Source: an uncultured Prevotellaceae bacterium (GTDB taxonomy: Bacteria > Bacteroidota > Bacteroidia > Bacteroidales > Bacteroidaceae). From it: a stretch of DNA of 64,000 nt. The stretch spans positions 1 to 64,000 of the forward strand of contig CACYQO010000003.1 in NCBI GenBank assembly GCA_902776545.1, in the 5' to 3' direction. How positions within the stretch are numbered: the stretch's first letter is position 1; each line of letters begins with the position of its first letter. The position numbers were made by a program, and so were the translations under genes. Shown here piece by piece: positions 8,599-16,819 of this stretch. The notes under the pieces were generated by a model that had not been told where the DNA came from, did no database searches, and worked only from the letters and a program-made list of their open reading frames with translations.

Positions 8599-10101
8599 TT
8601 ATTCTAGGATTCCGAGGGATTTCTGGAGGTCGACCTGTGAGAGACGGACGTCGATCTCGGCGTCGATCTTCTGCGACTGTGCCTGCAGCCAGGCCGTCTG
8701 AGCCTCCATGACGGTGGTGGGACTGATGACACCCTCCTGGAAACCGAGGTTGGCAGTACGGAGGTTCTCGTCGGCACGGGCAATACTCGACTGCGCCATC
8801 GTAAGTTTCTTGTTGGCCTCGTTCACACGGAAGGTGTTCTGGTTCACCTGCAATTCAATCTTCTCGCGGGCCTCCTGCAACTCGAGGTTGGCGATGGTGG
8901 TGGCACCCTTAGAGGCACGCACCTTATACATCACGTCGCCCCAGTTCCAGATGGGCACACGCACCAGCACACCGACATTCCAGAAACCCTGGAACTTCCG
9001 TTGGAAGCCGTTGAACAGGCTGGGATTTGTCACGGCATAGCCACCCGTCAGTCCTACCATCGGCAGATTGCCGGCCTTGAGGATATTGGTCACCTGTTTG
9101 GAGAGTTTCACCCCACCCTCGAGCATTTTCAGTTCAGGACGGTTCTCCACCGCTGTCGCCACGTCGAGTTCAGGTGTCAGCTCCACCACGGCGATGTTCT
9201 CATTGTCTTCATCAGCCAGCATGACAGCCTCGTCGATGGGGAGGCCAATGGTCTGACAAAGCAGCATCCGGGAGAGCACCAGTCCGTCGTTCACCTTCTG
9301 CAGCGTCATCTCTGCCTCGTTCACCTTCACGGCGACAGAGAGTCCGTCGCTACGGGTGGCGACACCCTCATCGATCATTTTGTTCACGTCGGAGGAGAGT
9401 TTCTGCACCAGGTCGAGGTAACTCTGGGCGAGGCGCTGCTTGTGTTTCAGCGACACCACCTGCCAATACACCTTGTCGGTATTATAGAGGGTGGTCTGGC
9501 GACGGGCCTCGGCGGAGTTGTCCTGCATCTCCTCGTTGATGTCGGCCATCTTGTTGAGAGCGATGATGCTTCCACCGAGGAATACGGGCTGCACCACCAT
9601 CACCGTTCCTGCGAAGAGGTGGCGTGTGTCCGTGTCGAGGGCATCGACGAGACTCTGTCCGATACCGTTTAGCTGACCACTGAATTTTTGCATCTCCTCA
9701 TGACCGAGGTTCTGCAGGTCTTCCAGTTTGAGCCCCATCGTGCTCAGCATGAAGTTGATGTTCTCCATCGGCAGACTGCCTACAATCTTTGTGAGGTCTG
9801 ACTCCAGTCCACCGACCATCGCATCACCAATATGTGGCAGAACGGACTTCTGCTGGTCGTTGAGCAGGGAGATCTCCCGGCTGGTGTACTGATACGTACC
9901 GATGGCACTGATGTGTGGCAGGTACTTGGTGCGGGCAGCCTTGCGGAGGTTCTCCGCGATGTCCTGCTTCACCTTGGCCACACCCATCTGCTTGTTGTTG
10001 CGCAGAGCCATCGCCCGACAGCTGTCAAGCGTCAGCAACCGCTGAGCACAGACAGGCATCGACACCCCGACAAGCAGAAAAACACAAATCTTTTTTATCA
10101 T
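8599..10101 (-). CDS. TolC-family outer-membrane efflux protein
   Basis: 500 residues with a signal peptide (about 1-19, ending at CAQ). Two outer membrane efflux repeats follow, with the typical long helices: LDSCRAMALRNNKQMGVAKV at 25-44 and a second repeat near LDVATAVENRPELKMLEGGV (about 304-323). The C-terminal part (MEAQTAWLQAQSQKIDAEID) has the heptad pattern of the TolC coiled coil. It forms the outer-membrane channel for the exporter encoded just downstream (HlyD-like, two ABC-2 permeases). Gene order tolC-hlyD-permease-permease on one strand supports one transcription unit, with a 148-bp repeat block between the first two. Confidence 0.9.
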   Translation of the reverse strand: MIKKICVFLLVGVSMPVCAQRLLTLDSCRAMALRNNKQMGVAKVKQDIAENLRKAARTKYLPHISAIGTYQYTSREISLLNDQQKSVLPHIGDAMVGGLESDLTKIVGSLPMENINFMLSTMGLKLEDLQNLGHEEMQKFSGQLNGIGQSLVDALDTDTRHLFAGTVMVVQPVFLGGSIIALNKMADINEEMQDNSAEARRQTTLYNTDKVYWQVVSLKHKQRLAQSYLDLVQKLSSDVNKMIDEGVATRSDGLSVAVKVNEAEMTLQKVNDGLVLSRMLLCQTIGLPIDEAVMLADEDNENIAVVELTPELDVATAVENRPELKMLEGGVKLSKQVTNILKAGNLPMVGLTGGYAVTNPSLFNGFQRKFQGFWNVGVLVRVPIWNWGDVMYKVRASKGATTIANLELQEAREKIELQVNQNTFRVNEANKKLTMAQSSIARADENLRTANLGFQEGVISPTTVMEAQTAWLQAQSQKIDAEIDVRLSQVDLQKSLGILE

Positions 10102-10121
10102 ACTTACTATTTTATATTTTT

Positions 10122-10184
10122 ACCACAGATTTCACAGATTGGCTGCGCACAGTAAAAATCTGTGCAATCTGCGTAATCTGTGGT
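10122..10184. repeat. Inverted quasi-repeat, ACAGATT family
   Basis: ACCACAGATTTCACAGATT (10122-10140) is answered by AATCTG-based units ending AATCTGTGGT (10157-10184). Single-armed copies of the same unit lie at 27172-27190 and 59199-59220. It sits between the coiled-coil gene and the tolC-like gene. Confidence 0.8.
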
Positions 10185-10189
10185 TTTAT

Positions 10190-11068
10190 TTAATCATAGT
10201 TAAATGTCCGTGAGCCAATCATGTGGCCGTCGGCGAAGATGGAGACACGGTATTGTCCGTTCTCGAGCATCTGTGTAACGGGCCAGTAGACTGATACGCT
10301 CGTTTCCTCACCAGTGTACTCCACCACCTTACGGGCTGAGCACTCGATGTTACGGTTCTCGAAGGGGAATGTACCGCCACCGCCAAGCACGTTGCCGCCA
10401 GGGTTCTGGATGCGCACATAAACGGTACGGTTGCCGTTGGAGGCAGTCACATTGCGGGAGATCGTGAAGCTGACCTGCATCTTACGGCAGTCCTTCAGTT
10501 TCGGTTTCTTCATCGCTTTGTCTTTCTTGTCGAGTAGCGTCAGACTGATGTTCGTCGCATCGAGCTGGGCGGCGATGGCCACTTTCTCAGAGAGCGACGC
10601 CTTCTCACTGCTCAGACCCACCACCTGCTGTGTACACTGCTCGAGTTCTGCCGTCACACGGGTGTTCTCCCGCTTCAGGTTCTCGTTCAGACGGTTCAGG
10701 GAGTCTATCTGCATCACGTAGTCGCGCAGGACGGCCCGCACCGTGGCAAGTTCCCGCTTCAGACGGGCTATCTCACGGGCATCGTCGGCCTTCACCTTCT
10801 TCAACTCCTCCAACAACTTCTGCGTCTTCAGCTGCTCCTGAGTGAGCTGTTCGACAATGGAGTCGTTGTTGATCTGCGTCTTCATCTCACTATATTGCAG
10901 GGCGAAGCGCTCATACTCGTTCTCCATCTCCTGCTTATCGAGGGCAGCCAGTTCCTGCATGTCGAGGTTGACCTGCTTCTGTTCCTGAAGATTCAGGTAG
11001 AGCCACACCGCCCCGGCTATCAGGGCGAGGATCACCAGCGACATCAATGGCAGCACATATTTTTTCAT
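10190..11068 (-). CDS. Membrane-anchored coiled-coil protein, function unknown
   Basis: 292 residues. A single membrane helix (about 5-27, LPLMSLVILALIAGAVWLYL) is followed by a coiled coil (about 30-165) rich in Leu, Lys, Glu and Gln, and a beta-rich C-terminal domain (about 195-292) that begins KMQVSFTISRNV and ends with GSRTFNYD. The helix has no lipobox, so the protein is probably anchored in the inner membrane with the rest in the periplasm. The pattern is common among uncharacterised Bacteroidota proteins. It has its own promoter (TATCTTTG at 11103-11110) and is upstream of the exporter genes on the same strand, so it may be co-transcribed with them; no function is proposed. Confidence 0.8.
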   Translation of the reverse strand: MKKYVLPLMSLVILALIAGAVWLYLNLQEQKQVNLDMQELAALDKQEMENEYERFALQYSEMKTQINNDSIVEQLTQEQLKTQKLLEELKKVKADDAREIARLKRELATVRAVLRDYVMQIDSLNRLNENLKRENTRVTAELEQCTQQVVGLSSEKASLSEKVAIAAQLDATNISLTLLDKKDKAMKKPKLKDCRKMQVSFTISRNVTASNGNRTVYVRIQNPGGNVLGGGGTFPFENRNIECSARKVVEYTGEETSVSVYWPVTQMLENGQYRVSIFADGHMIGSRTFNYD

Positions 11069-11102
11069 GTCTTTATACCTAATTTATATATAAAATCGGG
11101 TG

Positions 11103-11131
11103 CAAAGATACTCATTTCCACTGAAACAGCA
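11103..11131 (-). promoter_or_regulatory. Promoter of the coiled-coil gene, divergent from the cyd operon
   Basis: On the minus strand TATCTTTG (11103-11110) lies 19 nt downstream of a TTTG, the expected -7/-33 spacing for the Bacteroidota primary sigma factor. Confidence 0.7.
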
Positions 11132-11148
11132 AAGAATTTTAATAAATG

Positions 11149-11180
11149 TTTGGTCATTTCAAAGAAAATATCTATATTTG
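11149..11180 (+). promoter_or_regulatory. Promoter of DUF4492-cydA-cydB
   Basis: TTTGG at 11149-11153 and TATATTTG at 11173-11180, 20 nt apart, give a full -33/-7 pair 15 nt upstream of the DUF4492 ATG. It is divergent from the promoter at 11103-11131; the two start regions are about 60 nt apart, so one regulator could act on both. Confidence 0.7.
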
Positions 11181-11195
11181 CGGTGTCAAATAACG

Positions 11196-11429
11196 ATGAC
11201 GCCTATGCGTAAGGACAGTTTTCTCTACCGAATCTACGACCTCTACGCCGACGGGTTCCGCTCCATGCGGCTCGGACGGACGCTATGGGCGATTATCCTC
11301 ATCAAACTGTTCATCATCTTCGTGGTGCTGAAACTGTTCTTCTTCCCCAATTTCCTCAAGACCCACGCTGGTGACGACAAGGCTGGCTACGTCGCCACGG
11401 AACTCACCGACCGTGCCGCACCTGACTAA
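11196..11429 (+). CDS. DUF4492 protein upstream of cydA
   Basis: 77 residues (74 if the second in-frame ATG at 11205 is used). An amphipathic N-terminus (FLYRIYDLYADGFRSMRLGR) is followed by one membrane helix (about 29-49, LWAIILIKLFIIFVVLKLFF). DUF4492 is a small Bacteroidota family regularly encoded directly before cytochrome bd genes, and this position, 39 bp ahead of cydA, is the same. Small membrane subunits such as CydX stabilise bd oxidases in other bacteria; a similar role here is an inference from context and size, not from sequence similarity. Confidence 0.85.
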   Translation: MTPMRKDSFLYRIYDLYADGFRSMRLGRTLWAIILIKLFIIFVVLKLFFFPNFLKTHAGDDKAGYVATELTDRAAPD

Positions 11430-11468
11430 GAAAAGAAAAAAAATAATCAGTAACTAAATCATAAGTGT

Positions 11469-13061
11469 ATGCTACAAAATCTCTTTCTAAACATTGATGC
11501 CGGAACCATCGACTGGTCGAGGGCGCAGTTTGCTCTCACGGCAATCTATCACTGGCTCTTCGTACCCCTGACGCTCGGACTGGCGGTTATCATGGGTATC
11601 GTAGAGACCTATTACTATCGTACGAAGGATGAGTTCTGGAAGATGGCTGCCCAGTTCTGGCAGAAGCTGTTCGGTGTGAACTTCGCCATGGGTGTCGCCA
11701 CTGGTATCATCCTCGAGTTCGAGTTCGGCACCAACTGGTCGAACTATTCCTGGTTCGTGGGTGACATCTTCGGTGCGCCGCTGGCTGTCGAGGGTATTGT
11801 CGCCTTCTTCATGGAGAGTACCTTCGTGGCCGTGATGTATTTCGGCTGGAAGAAGGTGTCACCGGGCTTCCACCTCGCCTCCACGTGGCTCACAGGCTTG
11901 GGTGCGACCATCTCCGCCTGGTGGATCCTTGTGGCCAACGCCTGGATGCAGTATCCCGTGGGCTGTGAATTCAATCCCGACACGATGCGCAATGAGATGG
12001 TGTCGTTTGCCGACGTCGCCCTCTCCCCCTTCGCCGTGGGTAAGTTCTGCCACACCGTCACCTCTGCATGGATCATCGGTGCTGTGTTCTGTGTGGGTGT
12101 CTGCTGTTGGTATCTGATGAAAAAGCGTGACACGAAGCTTGCCATCGAGAGTATGAAGATCGGTGCCTGGGTAGGTCTCGTTGCAGCCCTCCTCGCAGGC
12201 ATGACAGGCCATAAGTCGGCTCAGGATGTGGCCGCTGTGCAGCCGATGAAACTTGCTGCCATGGAAGCCCTCTACAACGGTGGTACGGATGTCGGTCTGA
12301 CGGCTGTGGCCTGGGTGAATCCCTTCGCACAGCCAGACTATGCCAACGAGGAGTCAGCCCCGTTGAAGATCGAAATGCCTTATGCCCTCTCGTTCATGGC
12401 AACCAATGACATCCACGGCTATGTACCTGGCGTCAATGATATCCTCAACGGTTACACCACACCCGACGGTAAGGTGGAGCCCTCCATCGACGAGAAGATT
12501 GAACGCGGTAAGAAAGCCATCGCCGCCCTCCACGCCTATCGTCAGGCGAAGTTCAATTCCAGCGATGACGGTTCGACAGCCGCTTATCAACTGGGCATTC
12601 TCAAAGAGAACATGCCATACTTCGGCTACGGCTATATCAAGGACAAGAACGACATCGTGCCCTTCATCCCCGTGAACTTCTGGTCGTTCCGCATCATGGT
12701 GGGACTGGGATGTCTGTTCATCCTCTTCTTCGCCATTGTCCTCGCAGGAGTGTATGAGTTCCCGAAGGCTTTCTGGCGGAACCGTTCCATCGCTACCCTT
12801 CCCGCCTGGCACTACTGGGTAGCCATCGCCCTTATCCCACTGGGATATATCGCCTCTGAGAGTGGCTGGCTCGTGGCAGAGTTCGGTCGTCAGCCCTGGA
12901 CCATCCAGGACATGCTGCCCACATGGGCTGCTGTCTCCGACCTCAATGCCGGCAGCGTCGCCCTGACCTTCTTCCTCTTCCTCGTCCTCTTCACCCTGAT
13001 GCTTGCCGTCGAGATCAATATCCTCCTCAAACAGATCAAGAAAGGCCCAGACAGAGAATAA
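11469..13061 (+). CDS. cydA: Cytochrome bd ubiquinol oxidase subunit I
   Basis: 530 residues, about nine membrane helices. It oxidises quinol and, with CydB, reduces oxygen to water at high affinity. The expected haem ligands and acidic residues are present: His28 (in AIYHWLFVPLT), His195 (KFCHTVTSAW), Glu108 and Glu116 (LAVEGIVAFFMEST), matching His19, His186, Glu99 and Glu107 of the E. coli protein. The large periplasmic Q-loop lies at about residues 260-395. Starts at 11469 with the conserved N-terminal helix shortly after. Together with the DUF4492 gene and cydB it forms an operon that would support respiration at low oxygen. Confidence 0.97.
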   Translation: MLQNLFLNIDAGTIDWSRAQFALTAIYHWLFVPLTLGLAVIMGIVETYYYRTKDEFWKMAAQFWQKLFGVNFAMGVATGIILEFEFGTNWSNYSWFVGDIFGAPLAVEGIVAFFMESTFVAVMYFGWKKVSPGFHLASTWLTGLGATISAWWILVANAWMQYPVGCEFNPDTMRNEMVSFADVALSPFAVGKFCHTVTSAWIIGAVFCVGVCCWYLMKKRDTKLAIESMKIGAWVGLVAALLAGMTGHKSAQDVAAVQPMKLAAMEALYNGGTDVGLTAVAWVNPFAQPDYANEESAPLKIEMPYALSFMATNDIHGYVPGVNDILNGYTTPDGKVEPSIDEKIERGKKAIAALHAYRQAKFNSSDDGSTAAYQLGILKENMPYFGYGYIKDKNDIVPFIPVNFWSFRIMVGLGCLFILFFAIVLAGVYEFPKAFWRNRSIATLPAWHYWVAIALIPLGYIASESGWLVAEFGRQPWTIQDMLPTWAAVSDLNAGSVALTFFLFLVLFTLMLAVEINILLKQIKKGPDRE

Positions 13062-13192
13062 TTAATTAAGAAACGAATGTGAATAATTAAAATAATTGAT
13101 CCCACTAATAATAACGAATAATTATTATTCTAATTCGTGAACAAAATTATACACATTATGCAAATTCGTTTCCATTAAAAAAAAGAACTATT
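13062..13192. other. AT-rich cydA-cydB spacer with ATTCGT inverted units
   Basis: 131 bp, unusually long for cydA-cydB. AAACGAAT (13071-13078) pairs with ATTCGTTT (13164-13171), and ACGAAT (13114-13119) with ATTCGT (13133-13138), giving nested stems. No ORF. It may form a processing or stability hairpin in the cyd mRNA. Confidence 0.6.
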
Positions 13193-14338
13193 ATGACATA
13201 CGAATTCTTACAGCACTATTGGTGTTTCATTGTATCGCTTTTAGGTGCATTATTAGTATTTCTGTTGTTTGTACAGGGAGCCAATTCCGTAGCCCGCAGT
13301 TTGGGACAGACGGAAGAAGGCCGACGTCTCGTCTATAACTCCACAGGCCGTAAGTGGGAATTTACGTTCACTACACTCGTCACGTTCGGAGGTGCCTTCT
13401 TCGCCTCGTTCCCCCTCTTCTACTCCACCAGCTTCGGCGGTGCCTACTGGCTCTGGATGATCATCCTCTTCACGTTCGTGTTGCAGGCAGTCAGCTATGA
13501 GTTCCAGAACAAGATCGGCAATATCCTCGGCCCGAAGACGTTCCAGTTCTTCCTCACCCTCAACGGCATCGTGGGTCCGCTATTGCTGGGTGGTGCCGTA
13601 GCCACGTTCTTCGAGGGTTCGAACTTCATCGTCGAGAAGAACAATCTCATCGATGTCGATGCCATCACACCGATCATCTCCCGCTGGGCGAATGCCTCTC
13701 ACGGTCTCGACGCCCTACTCAATCCCTGGGTGCTCGTGCTCGGCTTTGCCGTGGTATTCCTCGCACGGGTGCTGGGCATCCTCTATGTGATGAATAATGT
13801 GAACGACGAGGATATCCGCAGTCGTGGCCGCAACCGTCTCATCGGCGCTGCCGTGCCCTTCGTCATTCTCTTCGTCGCCTATCTCGTCCATCTGTTGCTG
13901 AAGGAAGGGTATGCCGTGAATGAGTTCGGTTTCATCTATATGGAGCCCTATAAGTATTTGACGAATTTCCTTGACATGTGGTATCTGACGGTCATCCTGC
14001 TGATAGGTGTCGTACTCGTACTCTTCGGCATCGGCAAGACCATTCTGTCGAAAGACTACGTAGGTGGCATCTGGCCTGCAGGCATCGGTACAGTGCTGAC
14101 GGTATTGGCCCTATTGCTCAGCTGTGCCTGGAACAACACCGCCTACTATCCCTCTACCGCTGATCTCCAGTCGTCGCTGACGCTCTCCAACTCCTGCAGC
14201 AGTGAGTTCACGCTCACTACGATGTTCTACGTCTCGCTGCTCGTTCCATTCGTGCTGGCATACATCATCTACGCCTGGCGTGCCATCGACAGCAAGAAAC
14301 TGACGAAAGACGAAATCAAAACCGATCACGCCTATTAA
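13193..14338 (+). CDS. cydB: Cytochrome bd ubiquinol oxidase subunit II
   Basis: 381 residues, eight or nine membrane helices, the second core subunit of cytochrome bd. It starts with YEFLQHYWCFIVSLLGALLV, the typical first helix, and ends in a short charged tail (KKLTKDEIKTDHAY). The protein carries no haem of its own in known enzymes but is needed for assembly. Placed 131 bp downstream of cydA on the same strand; the AT-rich spacer holds inverted repeats but no clear promoter box, so it is probably read from the promoter at 11149-11180. Confidence 0.96.
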   Translation: MTYEFLQHYWCFIVSLLGALLVFLLFVQGANSVARSLGQTEEGRRLVYNSTGRKWEFTFTTLVTFGGAFFASFPLFYSTSFGGAYWLWMIILFTFVLQAVSYEFQNKIGNILGPKTFQFFLTLNGIVGPLLLGGAVATFFEGSNFIVEKNNLIDVDAITPIISRWANASHGLDALLNPWVLVLGFAVVFLARVLGILYVMNNVNDEDIRSRGRNRLIGAAVPFVILFVAYLVHLLLKEGYAVNEFGFIYMEPYKYLTNFLDMWYLTVILLIGVVLVLFGIGKTILSKDYVGGIWPAGIGTVLTVLALLLSCAWNNTAYYPSTADLQSSLTLSNSCSSEFTLTTMFYVSLLVPFVLAYIIYAWRAIDSKKLTKDEIKTDHAY

Positions 14339-14412
14339 AGGTGAAAAGGTAAAAAAGTAAAAAGGTTAAAAATTCCCTCGCCGGTTGACGGGGGAATAAC
14401 ATAAGATTAAAT

Positions 14413-14432
14413 CCCTCGCCAGCTGGCGAGGG
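14413..14432. terminator. Terminator hairpin between cydB and the P-type ATPase gene
   Basis: Perfect 20-bp palindrome CCCTCGCCAGCTGGCGAGGG, followed on the plus strand by ACAAATCTTTTT. It lies between converging genes, so it could end transcription from either side. A related CCCTCGCCGG half-site is at 14374. Confidence 0.7.
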
Positions 14433-14442
14433 ACAAATCTTT

Positions 14443-16752
14443 TTAGGTCCTCAGTGCCCGCATGGCGTTGAGGACGGCGAGGACGGTGACACCCACATCG
14501 GCGAAGACGGCGAGCCACATCGTGGCGATGCCGACAGCGGCGAGGATGAGGACAGCCACCTTCACACCAATGGCAAAGGCCACGTTCTGACGGGCTATGG
14601 CTATGGTACGGCGGGCAATGCGGATGGCAAGGGCGATCTTAGAGGGTTTGTCATCCATCAGCACCACGTCCGCAGCCTCGATGGCGGCATCGCTTCCTAA
14701 ACCTCCCATCGCAATGCCCACATCGGCCCGGGCAAGCACAGGGGCATCGTTTATTCCATCGCCCACAAAAGCGATAGTTGTTTCCTCATTCCTCGAACAA
14801 AGTCGATCAAGAAAATCGACTTTGTCCCCCGGCAGAAGTTCAGCGTGGTATTCGGAGAGACCGAGAGTAGTGGCAACGTGGTCTGCCACCTCCTTACGGT
14901 CACCTGTAAGCATGACAGTCTTGGCGACACCCAGGGACTTCAGAGCGGCAATGGCCTCAGCACTGTCGGACTTGATCTGGTCGTTGATGACGATATGACC
15001 TGCGTACTCCCCATCGATGGCTACATGGATGATGGTACCCACATGATGGCAGTCGTGCCACTTGGCACCGATGCTGTCCATCATCTTCGTGTTACCCACG
15101 CAGACAATCTTATCCCCTACCTTCGCACGGATGCCGTGACCAGCGACCTCCTCGACATCAGAGACCGTACAACCGTCCGTCGCCTCATCCGGGAAGGCAT
15201 CACGCAGGGCTGCGCCAATAGGATGGGTGGAGAAGTGCTCGACGTGCGCGGCAAGGTGAAGGAGTTCTTTTTCTCGAGGAAGGAGGAAGGAGGAAGGAGG
15301 AAGGAGATTACTTTCTTCCCCTGAGAATGCGACAGAATTGTTATCGGAAGAATCTGCACTTGGACAATTCTCATTCCTCGTTCCTCGCTCCTCCTTCCTC
15401 GAACAATCATTAGAAGGATCATGCACCGCCTCAACAGCAAATTGCCCATGTGTTAGCGTGCCCGTCTTGTCGAAGACCACGGTATCGACCTTCGCGAGGA
15501 CATCCATGTAGTTCGCACCCTTGACAAGGATACCCTTGCGGGAAGCACCGCCGATACCACCGAAGAAGGTCAGCGGCACGCTGATGACAAGGGCACAGGG
15601 ACAAGAGACCACTAAGAACATCAGAGCCCTGTATAACCAAGTAGGGAATGATTCGAGGAATGAGGAATGAGGAAGGAGGAATGAGAAATGTGCACAAATT
15701 GGCGGGATGACGGCGAGGGCCAGGGCTGCAAAGACCACGATAGGGGTGTAGATGCGGGCAAAACGGGTGATGAAGGTCTCGCTCTGGGATTTCCGCTCGC
15801 CGGCATGTTCCACAAGGGAGATGATCTTAGAGACGGTGCTCTCGCCAAAGGCCTTTGTAGTACGGACACGGAGGACACCCGAGAGGTTCACACAACCTGA
15901 TATGACCTCATCACCGACATTCACGTCGCGAGGCAACGACTCACCCGTCAGGGCGACAGTATTCAGAGCACTCGTTCCCTCAATCACCACACCGTCCAAA
16001 GGCACCTTCTCACCAGGCTTGACCACGATGAGCGAGCCCACGGGGACGTACTCTGGACTAACGTCTTTTATTCGAGGAAGGAGGAAGGAGGAAGGAGGAA
16101 GGAGATCACTTTCTTCCCTTGAGGATGCGGCAGAATTGTTATCGGGTAAATCTGCACTCTGACTATTCTCATTCCTCGTTCCTCCTTCCTCATTCCTCGA
16201 AATCTCTACGTGGGCGATGTCAGGACGGATGTCCATGAGGTGGGCGATGCTGTCACGGGACTTGCCTTCGGCGTAGCCCTCGAAGAGTTCACCGACTTGG
16301 AAGAAAAGCATCACAAAGACGGCCTCAGGATACTGAGTCTCCGCACCAGGAAGAAAGCCGATCAATAAAGCTCCGATAGTTGCGACGGACATGAGGAAAT
16401 GTTCGTTGAAAGCGTCACCGTGGGTGATGCCCTCCCAGGCCTCGTGGAGCGTCTCATGGCCTATTAATAAATAAGGTACGAGGTAAACAAGCAGCAGTTG
16501 CCACTTGTTTAATGGATAATGGATAATGGATAATGGATAATGTTCGATGAGGACCGCGAGGATCAGGAGAATGACGGTCGCAATGATGAGCCAGAGCTGT
16601 TTCTTCAGGGAGTGCTCGTGATGATGATGCTCATGACCTTCATGGTCGTGATGATGTTCGTGAGACGCATGGGCCTCGTGGTCGTGATGATGCTCGTGAT
16701 GGTGCTCATGGGAGCAACACTCGTCGTGATGATGTTCATGTAAATGTGCCAT
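14443..16752 (-). CDS. Heavy-metal P1B-type ATPase with His-rich N-terminus and in-frame repeat insertions
   Basis: 769 residues; an inner-membrane pump that exports Zn, Cd, Pb or Co at the cost of ATP. Motifs: TGES (about 269), the membrane CPC ion site (about 384), DKTGT with the phosphorylated Asp (about 429), THPIG and GDGIND (about 664). Instead of a CxxC metal-binding domain the N-terminus (1-47) has more than 20 His residues, suited to Zn-like ions. At least four low-complexity segments (about 184-227, 354-367, 451-493, 650-655) are encoded by dispersed elements; without them the length would be near 660, normal for the family. The insertions fall in loops and leave all motifs intact. 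The promoter at 16782-16789 lies in a dyad. Confidence 0.93.
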   Translation of the reverse strand: MAHLHEHHHDECCSHEHHHEHHHDHEAHASHEHHHDHEGHEHHHHEHSLKKQLWLIIATVILLILAVLIEHYPLSIIHYPLNKWQLLLVYLVPYLLIGHETLHEAWEGITHGDAFNEHFLMSVATIGALLIGFLPGAETQYPEAVFVMLFFQVGELFEGYAEGKSRDSIAHLMDIRPDIAHVEISRNEEGGTRNENSQSADLPDNNSAASSREESDLLPPSSFLLPRIKDVSPEYVPVGSLIVVKPGEKVPLDGVVIEGTSALNTVALTGESLPRDVNVGDEVISGCVNLSGVLRVRTTKAFGESTVSKIISLVEHAGERKSQSETFITRFARIYTPIVVFAALALAVIPPICAHFSFLLPHSSFLESFPTWLYRALMFLVVSCPCALVISVPLTFFGGIGGASRKGILVKGANYMDVLAKVDTVVFDKTGTLTHGQFAVEAVHDPSNDCSRKEERGTRNENCPSADSSDNNSVAFSGEESNLLPPSSFLLPREKELLHLAAHVEHFSTHPIGAALRDAFPDEATDGCTVSDVEEVAGHGIRAKVGDKIVCVGNTKMMDSIGAKWHDCHHVGTIIHVAIDGEYAGHIVINDQIKSDSAEAIAALKSLGVAKTVMLTGDRKEVADHVATTLGLSEYHAELLPGDKVDFLDRLCSRNEETTIAFVGDGINDAPVLARADVGIAMGGLGSDAAIEAADVVLMDDKPSKIALAIRIARRTIAIARQNVAFAIGVKVAVLILAAVGIATMWLAVFADVGVTVLAVLNAMRALRT
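15274..15402. repeat. Palindromic element inside the P-type ATPase gene, copy B
   Basis: 129 bp with termini TCGAGGAA and TTCCTCGA, and GGAAGGA-type arms. Its middle (GATAACAATTCTG on the minus strand) is shared with copy A at 16071-16201. Encodes residues 451-493 in frame. Confidence 0.85.
15651..15690. repeat. Single arm of the GGAAGGA element inside the ATPase gene
   Basis: Plus strand GAGGAATGAGGAATGAGGAA units followed by GGAGGAATGAGAAAT; encodes FSFLLPHSSFLESF in frame between two membrane segments. A shorter piece, CCTCATTCCTCGAA, is at 14787-14800. Confidence 0.7.
16071..16201. repeat. Palindromic element inside the P-type ATPase gene, copy A
   Basis: 131 bp with perfect 9-bp termini TTCGAGGAA and TTCCTCGAA and quasi-repeat arms (GGAAGGA)n / (TCCTTCC)n. 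Encodes residues about 184-227, a Ser/Asn/Glu-rich segment ending in the recurring peptide SSFLLPR. Confidence 0.88.
16510..16541. repeat. ATGGATA tandem units inside the ATPase gene
   Basis: Plus strand carries four ATGGATA/ATGGATAATG units in a row; on the coding strand they give HYPLSIIHYPLN just before a membrane helix. Same style as the TCCATTTTCCATT unit in the DUF5056 gene. Confidence 0.7.
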
Positions 16753-16816
16753 ATCTTTGCAGTTTCTTTGATTTCACGCTGCAAAGGTACGGCACATTCC
16801 GTGCAACTCAGTTGCA
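16743..16816 (-). promoter_or_regulatory. Promoter and dyad symmetries upstream of the P-type ATPase
   Basis: TACCTTTG (16782-16789, minus strand) is a -7 box 30 nt from the ATG. It lies in a 20-bp dyad (arms 16743-16762 and 16779-16798, 18 of 20 positions matching; left arm begins AATGTGCC, right arm ends GGCACATT) that also covers the ATG. A second, perfect 15-bp palindrome TGCAACTCAGTTGCA is at 16802-16816, where the -33 region would be. Both could be operators for a metal-responsive repressor or activator; no regulator gene is adjacent. Confidence 0.55.
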
Positions 16817-16819
16817 AAC

